This document shows, one piece after another, positions 46,203-57,200 of a DNA stretch of 64,000 nt. The stretch spans positions 8,585,019 through 8,649,018 of the forward strand of contig NW_024041150.1 of NCBI RefSeq assembly GCF_014851395.1, read 5' to 3'. The DNA comes from Micropterus salmoides (Eukaryota; Chordata; Actinopteri; Centrarchiformes; Centrarchidae). A program made the position numbers and the translations under genes. Under the pieces are notes generated by a model that worked only from the letters and a program-made list of their open reading frames with translations, was not told the origin of the DNA and ran no database searches. How positions within the stretch are numbered: position 1 is the stretch's first letter; each line of letters starts with the position of its first letter.

Positions 46203-47767
46203 ATGGAAGGTCTCTACATTAACAGCAGCTCACAGAACCAAAGCTACGATTACAGCAACACCACCACTGACTACCAGAAAAACAGCAACATAACCTCTGA
46301 CAACTATATTGAAGTGGTGGTATACATAATCGTTGCTGTCGGCCTTCCTCTGACCCTGGTGGCCATCTATTCTCTTTATTCTATGGTATGTACATTCTGA
46401 CTGAGAGTTATTTATTTCCTGTCTGTGTGGTGTGTCTGTCCTACAGTCTGTCTGTCTGTAAAGGATCTGGATCTGGTTTGGGGGCTAGGTGTCAGGGGGC
46501 TGGGACAAAGGCTTGGAATGATCTTTAACCTGACAGGAATAATTGACTCCAGAATTCAATGTCCATGAAGCTGACTGGACCCTAAACACATGCAGTTTCC
46601 ATGTGTGGCTCCATTCCAGCCTTCTCTTAAACTGTTGAGCTTAATGACTCTATCAAGTTCTTTGCCTCCAGTTCTTATTTGTGCGATCCTCCCTGAAATG
46701 CTGATTCAAGGAGGAGAGAGGCTCACCTTGCAAACACAAACATGAGCCTCAAACTGCGACTCCAGTCTGGTGCGTCTGTCTGATAAATCCAGCGCATGTG
46801 TTTGAGCCAGAACGCTTCATATCTGTGGCTGAAAAACTGCTGCAGAAGCTGCAGGAAATCTGGCCCTTAGTCTTGTTGCTGCACTGATTGGCCAGTGGGT
46901 CATATCTGAGATTTCTGTTGGATGAAAAAGTCAGAAATGGCTCTGACTGCAGCTGCTGGGCAGAGCAAGATGACAGATTTGGGAGGAGGTGGACTTCACA
47001 ACATGTTTCCAACTGCTTCTTGACTTTTACCAATGTTTTCCTGCAGGTGAGAAGTGAACATGTTGCTCCCATCTACGTCATCAACCTTCTCATTACTGAC
47101 ATCCTTCAGTTCTGCTGCATGATCGTTCAGGTGGCACCAAATGTGGTTTGGAATATAAAGATAATCTTCTCAGTTATTTACCTCTCTGCTCTGATTGCCA
47201 GTGTTTTCTTCATGGTCTGCATCTCCCTGGAAAGGTATCTATCTGTCTATCCAGTATGTGTGGAGCTCCTTCTGTGTCTGAACATTATATTAGTTTATAA
47301 CTCTGAAGCTCCTCAAAGACTTTGTGTCCATCTTGTATTACAGGTATTTGGTCATCGCCCACCCACTGTGGTACCGCTGCAGACGAACCATCAAGACCTC
47401 TGTGGTGGTCTGTGTCCTGGTCTGGGTCCTTTCTCCTGTCTCTGCCGTCTGTTTCTATTTCACTTATGTCAGATACACACTCGCTGCCCTCCTCCTCCTC
47501 CCTCCCTTCCCTCTGTTAATATTCTTCCTGGTTGGGACCCTCAAAGCCCTGTCTGCTTCCATCTCGGTCCCCTCTGATGAAAAACGACGAATTGTGGGAA
47601 TTTTGGTTCTGGTGCTGCTTATTTACACTCTGCTGTTCCTGCCCAGCATCATTTATTACCTGGTAGAAAACCATCACCCGACCCTCTACTTCCTGTCTCT
47701 CATCTTCCTGAGGTTGAGTCCTCTTGCAGACTTGTTCCTGTATGTCTTCATGAGGAAAGGGTCATAG
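46203..47767 (+). CDS. orphan rhodopsin-like GPCR
   Basis: Seven-transmembrane receptor at the plasma membrane; ligand unknown. Three exons: 46203-46385, 47047-47234 and 47344-47767, with GT/AG sites and matching phases, giving 264 residues. The N-terminus has several N-glycosylation sequons (NSS, NQS, NTT, NIT) and no cleavable signal. Seen: TM1 VVVYIIVAVGLPLTLVAIY, TM2 IYVINLLITDILQFCCMI with the conserved Asp, an ERY motif (DRY variant) in MVCISLERYLVIAHPLWYR, TM5 PFPLLIFFLVGTL, TM6 ending in LLFLPSIIYYLVE and TM7 RLSPLADLFLYVF in place of NPxxY. It resembles a teleost group often labelled GPR4-like; the subfamily is uncertain. The tail stops early (MRKGS) by a one-base loss near 47760: the left copy keeps FIDKLLASV there. 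Confidence 0.8.
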
Positions 47768-48190
47768 ACAAGCTTTTGGCCTCTGTGTGTTGCTGCAGAA
47801 TGGACAGCAATGATATCAGCTGTCCATCAGTATGAATGATGACAACATTTCCACAGTCAGCTTCATGTAGGCAGAGAAAGAGGGAGAGAGAGAAAGGGGA
47901 GGAAACAGGAGGAGAAATGGAGGCCAATAGAAAGGATAGAGACGAGACAGATCCTGTCATTACTGAGACCATTTCCAATAAGAACACCTAACTGTAGAAA
48001 CAGGAAGCACTGTTTGGACTCTGCTGTGGGAGAAGTGGCTGCTGGGAAATGTTTTGGTCAACTTGCTCTGGTTCGCTGTGATGGCTTCAACACATGGAAA
48101 ATAAAATGTGTTTATTAGTTTGGAGCTGGAAGTTGATGTCTGTCATTTTCTCCTTTAATCCAGAAGCAAAGCAGATATATTTTAGATGAA

Positions 48191-48690
48191 NNNNNNNNNN
48201 NNNNNNNNNNNNNNNNNNNNNNNNNNNNNNNNNNNNNNNNNNNNNNNNNNNNNNNNNNNNNNNNNNNNNNNNNNNNNNNNNNNNNNNNNNNNNNNNNNNN
48301 NNNNNNNNNNNNNNNNNNNNNNNNNNNNNNNNNNNNNNNNNNNNNNNNNNNNNNNNNNNNNNNNNNNNNNNNNNNNNNNNNNNNNNNNNNNNNNNNNNNN
48401 NNNNNNNNNNNNNNNNNNNNNNNNNNNNNNNNNNNNNNNNNNNNNNNNNNNNNNNNNNNNNNNNNNNNNNNNNNNNNNNNNNNNNNNNNNNNNNNNNNNN
48501 NNNNNNNNNNNNNNNNNNNNNNNNNNNNNNNNNNNNNNNNNNNNNNNNNNNNNNNNNNNNNNNNNNNNNNNNNNNNNNNNNNNNNNNNNNNNNNNNNNNN
48601 NNNNNNNNNNNNNNNNNNNNNNNNNNNNNNNNNNNNNNNNNNNNNNNNNNNNNNNNNNNNNNNNNNNNNNNNNNNNNNNNNNNNNNNNNN
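48191..48690. other. assembly gap, 500 N
   Basis: Second fixed-size gap of 500 unknown bases. The sequence before it is the end of the inverted duplicate; the sequence after it is unrelated. Confidence 0.99.
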
Positions 48691-51231
48691 CCCTGGTGTT
48701 TCCAGACCTTCCTCTGTCCCTGCATTGTCTGGGCCGAGTCTCTTGTCCTTCCATCTCAGCCACAGGTGCAGAGTAGTCTGTAATTACAAGAAGAAGAAGA
48801 ATCTGTAAATTTTTTGGACATTTATGGAGTCTACCTGCGTCTGTTACCAATATTTACCCGGGAACAAAGGTGCTGCTTCATTGACCGGTGTGTTCAGCGC
48901 CTCGCCGCTCTTCTCCTAAACCGCTTGAACCGGTCTGCGTTCGTAGCTTTGACCTCAGTGTGGCCGAGGTACAGAGAAGGGGCCCGATCGGGATCAACGT
49001 TTCACCGCCTGCGAACACGGTCACAGTGAGAACCAGACTACAGCGTTTTTCATTCAGGGGGGTTCAGTCAGAGAAAGTGTAAAATAAATAATCATATTAA
49101 CTATAAAAAGTCAGTTGATTAAAGTGTCACAGTAGAAAACATCAGTTTGGTCCATCATACACTGAAATATATATTTGCCTTTTAAATTGTAGGATGATCA
49201 TATTTAGGGGCCCATAGCGTCCAACAGACTGAAAAGCCCTGTTGTCCATTACTGCATGGAAAGATGAATAACTAGACTAACGTTAGCGCTTCATGGTGAA
49301 CTTGTGCCTCCAATGTTCTTCTTTTAGCTTGAGACTAACAGATGTAGCCAAATAAAGTGCTATGTAGCCCAACTTAGATGTAGAAACTTTAAAGCTGGTT
49401 AGCGTTAGGCTTCAGCTCAAATACTAACGGTCTGGTTATTTTCCCACAGCATAACATTTACAGAGTAATTGTAACTTACCTTTGTGAAAAAGCTCTGAAC
49501 GCACCATCACGCGCCATTCGCCGCCTCTGAAACGTGAACGTGGCTTGTACTATTGTTTTTTTTATGATATTCTGTTCTTAAGCTTTATCAGCTTCCATCA
49601 TGAGAACGAATATTACTTTATAACACAGCAGGTGGACGCCATCTTCAACGCCGCCGTCTTCCCTCCATGCAGTCAAGTCTGGCACATTATGTTTGTGCCG
49701 CGGATTCCCAAAATGCTTTGCGTTCACCGCTGGTAATTTCATTATGTGTATAATGTAACTTTCCACTAGTATAATATTAATTCAAATTACAGCTGCTTCA
49801 GTCTGGGGTTGTTTTTTATTGCGGTTATGAGCCTTGATTTTAGTCAGTAATCAGAACCGTTTATGCAGAACAGACTTCAACATTTATAAAGTTTGTTGCA
49901 GCACATCAAACTTTTTTTAATCCCGCTCCATCCAGGCTGTGATTGGTCTGTTCAGAAAAAGTGATGCTGACGAGAGCGTCGGTGTTTCAATAAAAACAGC
50001 CGGCTCACATTATCCAAACCCACACGCTCCTTTTTCCCTGTAGTCTTCTGTCCTACTGATCAGCTGCTGCTGCTCTTCAGGGCTGTTCAGGGGCCGCAGG
50101 GCGACCGGCCCACCGGGTGAATCCCGTTACTCCGACTATGTTTTGGACGATTAACACTGGAGGGCCGGCGGGGGGCAGATCACGGTCGGTTCTACTCGTA
50201 AATCTTTTTCCGGTTCACACGGATCTACAGGCGCTGCTCTCTGCCTGTCTGCTGTTTGTGGCGACGCGTTATAAATAAATAAATACGTTCACCTGCACGT
50301 TCAGCAAACCAGCTTTTGGACAAACAGGATTTTCACGTTGAAAAAAATTTCTTCAACATTTGATACCTTGTTAAATGACGATTAAGACTTTTTAAAACTT
50401 TTTATTGGCCTTCATTCTCGCAAAATTGATTTATCACCTTTTAAAAGACTTTTTAAGACCCTGCGGACGCCCCGTTTCCTGTTGTACCTGAACGCACCAC
50501 AGGTTAAACCTGCAGACCAATAAAAACACACCTTCACACTGCGATAAAAACTTAATTTAATGTGGCTTCATGTTACAGCGTCCGTCAGTACCTGAACAGG
50601 TAGAGAGCCAATCAGAGCAGGGCGTCTCACAACATGTGACAGCCGCTGCCTGCAGACGCCAGACGGCACAAAGATACATTTAAAATACAGAAAACAAAGT
50701 AACGCAACACCCTGAAGGCTGCTGCCGCCTGGACACACCTGTGTACAGCTGTACATGCCTGTGTGTACAGGTAGTACACCTGTGTACACACCAGTACTAC
50801 CTGTACACACAGGTAGTACAGGTGTGTACAGCTGCGACTGGTTTTCCTTCGTTGTGAGCAGCAGACAAACACTCACCTGCTGAATACAAGTTATTATTCA
50901 GGTGATGAGTCATCACTCAACAGGCCACGCCCCCACGCCGACCCTGTGAGTCACCTGGTTTCTGGTGATTTAAAATCCACCATAATTTGAATGTAGTTTG
51001 GTGGAAACTCGACGTTCAGACGTCTGCAGAGAAATCTTTTTCCCAGCAGGCACTTCTTCAGGCCCCTCCCTCCCACGCGGTCCGTGCGGTGATGTTGTCC
51101 AGTGATCTCACCTGGAACCTCAGAATGTCCAGCTAGGCTAACAGTTTCCCCCCGCTTCTAGTCTTTGTGCTAAGCTAGGCTAACAGTTTCCCCCCTCTGT
51201 TCCCTTCATGCTGCTGATGTCAGAGCGGCGG
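48691..51231. other. ninl 3' flank, no further gene seen
   Basis: Downstream flank of the minus-strand ninein-like gene. A minus-strand AATAAA at 50401-50406, about 830 nt after the ninl stop, is a candidate poly(A) signal. GINS1, which lies between ABHD12 and NINL in human, was looked for by protein motifs and not found. A short duplicated AGCTAGGCTAACAGTTTCCC occurs at about 51132 and 51172. Confidence 0.4.
50761..50810. repeat. perfect 16-bp inverted repeat
   Basis: GTGTGTACAGGTAGTA (50761-50776) and its exact complement TACTACCTGTACACAC (50795-50810) with an 18-nt spacer. It lies in a TGTACA-rich patch. Confidence 0.9.
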
Positions 51232-54200
51232 CTACGTGGCGAGCGCCACGGGGACGATCTCTCTCAGCAGCCGGTTGAGGGCGTGGACTTTCTCCTCCAA
51301 CAGGAAGTTCTTCTTCTCGGCGCTCTTCTGGCGCCGCTCGGTGACCTGCAGAGCCTTCATCAGCTGGGAGTTCTCCACGTACAGGTCCTTCAGCAGCGCG
51401 CTCGACTTCGTGTTCTTCGCCACCTGAGGGACGAGACAAACGCAGCGACACGTCACGTCACAGCACGCAGACGCCAACGGAGCGCAGACGGGAGCTGAGA
51501 CCCACCTGCTCTTGGAGCTGCTGGACCTTCTCCTGCAGGACCGTCCGGACCCCCTTCAGCCGGGTCTCCAGCTCCTCCAGCCTCTGCTGCAGGGCCGACA
51601 GCGCCTTCTCGTACTGCTCCTGAACACAACACAGCGCTGCAGTACATGGACTCACACACGGGACACTTCTGAGGTACTTGTACTTCACCTGAGTACTTCT
51701 GTCTCCTGCCTCTACTGCACCTCTAAGAACTCTGAGCAGGAAGCCTTGAGTAAAAGTCGACACCTTCCCGGCGTGTTTAAGACTGCGGCGCCACTCTGAG
51801 CTGTAACGCTCGACGTCGCTCTTTTAAAGGGACGTGGCAGTTTTTAAAATGAATTTCAGTTGCTGTCTCTATTCGTGCACTTCCACTCACTATTCTGAGG
51901 CATCGTGCGTTCACACTGAAGTACGGCAGCATGCAGCGCTGGGAGGACCCGGACGGTCGTAACGGCTGAAACGCTGGACACGTCTCGCCCTCAACCACCG
52001 CCATTTTAGCTACGTAGCGGAAGGGGCGGGCCAACAGGAAGCAGCAGAGAGAGGCCGTTTCATCTCCAAATCCACTTCTGAGGAGTTTTGATGTTAAATA
52101 TTGACAGTTTTACAAGAAGTGACGGCAGATTAAAAATGTGCTTGAAAGTTTTTGGAGTTGAGGTGGCGGCGGGCGGAGCTGGCGAGGCCGTCACAGAGCG
52201 GCTGCAGCAGCGTCAGGAAGCTCAGCCGTGTCAGTTTAAATGAAGAGACTTGAGGAGTCTGTGTCGTTATTTTTAAAGTTATTATTATAGCTGGTGTTTT
52301 GGAGCTCTGCAGGTCTCAGACGAGTACTGCATGTTGGAGTACTGCATGTTGGAGTACTGCATGTTGGAGTACTGCATGTTGGAGTACTGCATGTTGGAGT
52401 ACTGCATGTTGGAGTACTGCATGTTGGAGTACTCGAGGAGTACCTGAGAGAGACACGGCACAGATCACGTTTATTTACAGGCGTACCTGCTGGTCACAGT
52501 CTGAAACCTGCTACAAGCGTCTAAAAACCCACAGCGCCTTCACTGAACTACGATCAGATGGAAAACACAGCAGGGGCCCAGCCCTGGGGACCGCCCAGCC
52601 CTGGGGGCCCAGCCCAGCCCTGGGGGCCCAGCTGGTTCAGATGAGTGGTTAGTATAATATTACAACATGATATTAAAGGTCTACTCTTAGCTCGGTACAC
52701 TGGTTCGTCTCTGTATGAAAAAACGAGTTTTAACAAAAGGCGGCGATTTAGCCAAACAGCCAGCTAACGTTAGCCAAACGCTGCCGGCTTCTGCGGGTTG
52801 TGCTGAATCCTGCAGCCCGCTGAGAAGAACGCTCCTTCGTGCTGAGCGGAGAGGAGGTGCACGTCTCTGCAGGCCTCCTCCTCAGTTATCGCCACATCTT
52901 TCAGCTGAATCTCAGAACGCTCCTTCTACTGTGATCGAAGATTATTTAACGACTAAACGTTCATTTACTTTGAGTCACTTATTATGAACCCGCGCAGCAT
53001 GTGTTACAGCAGGATCTGGTGCTGCGAGCAAAACTCGCCGTAACACCGGCGCATCTCGCTCTCGTCTTTGAGTCAGCCGACGACGGGGGGGACACTGCGG
53101 TACTCCTAGAAGTACTGTAGTACTCTGTGGGACCCTGCGGTGCTCCTAGAAGTACTGTAGTACTCTGTGGGACCCTGCGGTACTCCTAGAAGTACTGTGA
53201 TACTCGTGGGTAGTGGAGTACCCCTCTGACCGTGGGTACCTGCTTGACGTGGATCTGGGTGCTGCCCTGCTGGGCCTGCAGCCTCAGCGCCTCCTCCAGC
53301 TGCCGACTCCTGCTCTGCTCCTCCTGCAGCCGAACCTGCAGCAGCTGCACCTGGTCCCTGAGGCCGGCCCCCGCTCGCTCCTGCGCCTCCTGCAGCCGCC
53401 TCACGTGCTGAGCCTGGACCAGGCCGAGCGCCGTGTCGGCCCGTGCCACCTGGAGACAGGAAGTTCAGAGTGTGAGACCGGTTTCGGGGTTCAGTCCTGG
53501 TGGGCTGAGGATTCTGGGACATGTAGTGCTCACCTGGTCCTGAGCCTGCGTCCGGGCCGTCTCCAGCTCGCTCAGTTTGGTCTTCAGGTTCTGCTGCTCC
53601 TGGGTCAGCTTCTGGACCTCCTGACCCTGGACCTGTAGCTCCGACAGCTGAAAACACAAGCAGTCGACTTCAGAACTCAGACCCCAGCCCAGGTGAGTCC
53701 TCAGAAACCTGGGACCAGCATGTAGACTCAGTACCTTGTGTGTTGGAGCTCCTGGTTCTGGACTCTCAGTTTTTGGGTCTCCTCCTGCAGAGTGATGGAG
53801 GCCTGCTCATCCTGCTCCTCCAGAACCTGACGGAGCTCCTCCTTCTCCCTCATCAGCTTCCTGACGCTGGTCTCCAGCTCCTCCACCTGGACCACAACAC
53901 CAGACCGTGCTAGTGAGACCTGGACTACTAATGAGACCTGGACTTCTCTTTAGTCCAAGTCTCATTAGTATCTTGGATCTCATTAGTCCAGGTCTCACTA
54001 GTAGTCCGGCTCTCGTAAGTAGACTAATGAGTCCCGGATTAAAGTGAACCCGGACTAAAGAGACTACAGGGAAACCATGAGGTGGACTTCAGCGCCTCCG
54101 TTGGACCGGGGTCGGCTCGAGGTCGACCTTGGCCCCGCCTCCCAGGTGGACAGGTGGCGTCTGAGTTTTATTTTGGTAGTTAGAACTCTTCCTTCCTCTA

Positions 54201-57200
54201 CACAGGAAGCGTCCCTTCATAATAAAAGCCCTGAGACTGACCTTGCGCTGAGCGTCCTGCAGCTTCCTCTGCAGCTCGCTCACTTCCTGGACGTGGCCCA
54301 GTTTCTCCTGGCCGACGGCGCTGAGCTGAGAGCGAAGCAGGCCGGCCTCCGACTCCAGGGAGAGCGCCGCCTGCTGCAGCTTCTCCACCTGAGGGAGACA
54401 GAGGTCACAGGGTGAGGACGCCGCTTCCTTACTGGCCGGTTCCATCGCTGTGGTTACAGAGCGGCGAGCTGTGACCTTCTTGTTTCTGTCGTCTGCGTCT
54501 CGCAGCAGCTTGGCCTTGTCGTCCTCCAACCACCGCAGCTTCAGAGTCACGCTGCTGAGCTCCGCCTCCAGCGCCGACAGGCCGCCAAGCTGAGGCGAGA
54601 AAGCAGACATGTTACTGAAGGTCACGTGTTCTGCCCCCTCCAGGAAGTGGACCTGCACACACAGACCAGGACCTGGAGTCCCTGGTCCACCTGGAGGATC
54701 AGGGAAAGTAAAGCAGTGACGGTGCGTTTGAGGAACCTTGTCTTTGTAGGAGCCGAGCTCGCTCTGCAGCAGCTGTCTCTCCTGCGTCCAGGCTGCCTGC
54801 TGCTGCAGCGTCTCCCTCTGCTGCTGCAGCGCCGCGTCCTGCAGCCGCCGCACCTGAAACACACAACACCAGAACCTGATCCCGCAGGAACCTGAAACAC
54901 ACCACACCGGAACCTGATCCCGCAGGAACCTGAAACGCACCACACCGGAACCTGTTCCTGCAGGAACCTGAACCCGCAGGAACCTGAAACGCACAACTCC
55001 AGAATCTGAGCCCGCAGGAACCTGAAACGCACAACACCAGAACCTGATCCCGCAGGAACCTGAAACACACCACACCGGAACCTGTTCCTGCAGGAACCTG
55101 ATCCCGCAGGAACCTGAAACACACCACACCGGAACCTGATCCCGCAGGAACCTGAAACGCACAACACCAGAACCTGAAACGCAGGAACCTGAAACGCACA
55201 ACACCAGAACCTGATCCCGCAGGAACCTGAAACACACCACACCGGAACCTGTTCCTGCAGGAACCTGAAACGCACAACACCTGAACCTGGAACGCACAAC
55301 ACCTGAACCTGATCCCGCAGGAACCTGAAACGCACAACACCAGAACCTGAAACGCAGGAACCTGAAACGCACAACACCAGAACCTGATCCCGCAGGAACC
55401 TGAAACACACCACACCGGAACCTGTTCCTGCAGGAACCTGAAACGCACAACACCTGAACCTGGAACGCACAACACCTGAACCTGATCCCGCAGGAACCTG
55501 AAACGCACAACACCTGAACCTGATCCCGCAGGAACCTGAAACGCACAACACCAGAACCTGATCCCGCAGGAACCTGAAACGCACAACACCACAACCTGAT
55601 CCCGCAGGAACCTGAAACGCACCACACCAGAACCTGTTCCTGCAGGAACCTGATCCCGCAGGAACCTGAAACACACCACACCGGAACCTGTTCCTGCAGG
55701 AACCTGATCCCGCAGGAACCTGAAACACACAACACCAGAACCTGATCCCGCAGGAACCTGACACGCACAACACCAGAACCTGATCCCGCAGGAACCTGAC
55801 ACGCACAAAACCTGAACCTGATCCCGCAGGAACCTGACACGCACAACACCTGAACCTGATCCCGCTGGAACCTGAAACACAAGACCAGAACCTGATCCCG
55901 CAGGAACCTGAAACGCACAACACCAGAACCTGATCCCGCAGGAACCTGAAACGCACAACACCAGAACCTGATCCCGCAGGAACCTGAAACGCACAACACC
56001 AGAACCTGAAACGCACAACACCAGAACCTGATCCCGCAGGAACCTGAAACGCACAACACCAGAACCTGAAACGCACAACACCAGAACCTGATCCCGCAGG
56101 AACCTGAAACGCACAACACCTGAACCTGATCCCGCAGGAACCTGAAACGCACAACACCTGAACCTGATCCCGCAGGAACCTGAAACGCACAACACCTGAA
56201 ACGCACAACACCTGAACCTGATCCCGCAGGAACCTGAAACGCACAACACCTGAACCTGGAACGCACAACACCAGAACCCAATCCCGCAGGAACCTGAAAC
56301 GCACAACACCAGAACCCCATCCCGCAGGAACCTGAAACGCACAACACCAGAACCTGATCCCGCAGGAACCTGAAACGCACCACACCTGAACCTGAAACGC
56401 ACAACACCAGAACCTGAAACGCACAACACCAGAACCCGTTCCCGCAGGAACCTGAAACGCACAACAACAAAACCTGATCCCGCAGGAACCTGAAACGCAC
56501 AACACCTGAACCTGATCCCGCAGGAACCTGAAACGCACAACACCAGAACCTGATCCCGCAAGAACCTGAAACGCACAACAACAAAACCTGATCCCGCAGG
56601 AACCTGAAACGCACAACACCTGAACCTGGAACGCACAACACCAGAACACGATCCCGCAGGAACCTGAAACGCACAACACCAGAACCCGATCCCGCAGGAA
56701 CCTGAAACGCACAACACCAGAACCTGATCCCGCAGGAACCTGAAACGCACCACACCTGAACCTGAAACGCACAACACCAGAACCTGAAACGCACAACACC
56801 AGAACCTGATCCCACAGGAACCTGAAACGCACAACAACAAAACCTGATCCCGCAAGAACCTGAAACGCACAACAACAAAACCTGATCCCGCAAGAACCTG
56901 AAACGCACAACACCTGAACCTGATCCCGCAGGAACCTGAAACGCACAACACCAGAACCTGATCCCGCAAGAACCTGAAACGCACAACAACAAAACCTGAT
57001 CCCGCAGGAACGTGAAACGCACAACACCTGAACCTGATCCCGCAGGAACCTGAAACGCACAACACCAGAACCTGATCCCGCAGGAACCTGAAACGCACAA
57101 CACCTGAACCTGGAACGCACAACACCTGAACCTGATCCCGCAGGAACCTGAAACGCACAACACCAGAACCTGATCCCGCAGGAACCTGAAACGCACAACA

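Larger units (their letters stand above)
44364..48190. repeat. right copy of 3.8-kb inverted duplicate
   Basis: Reverse complement of 18644-22437, running up to the second N gap. It carries the better GPCR copy and the SINE. Compared with the left copy it keeps most of the bases the left copy lacks. Confidence 0.93.
51620..53239 (-). other. ninl intron, mostly unremarkable
   Basis: A 1.6-kb intron between exons 53240-53449 and 51506-51619. It includes the 15-bp and 40-bp tandem arrays listed separately and a GGGGGCCCAGCCC cluster at 52575-52632. No exon was recognised within it. Confidence 0.5.

Noticed and set aside
48691..51231. gins1 expected between abhd12 and ninl
   Set aside because: No stretch resembling GINS1 was found on either strand here; it may be in the gap or elsewhere.
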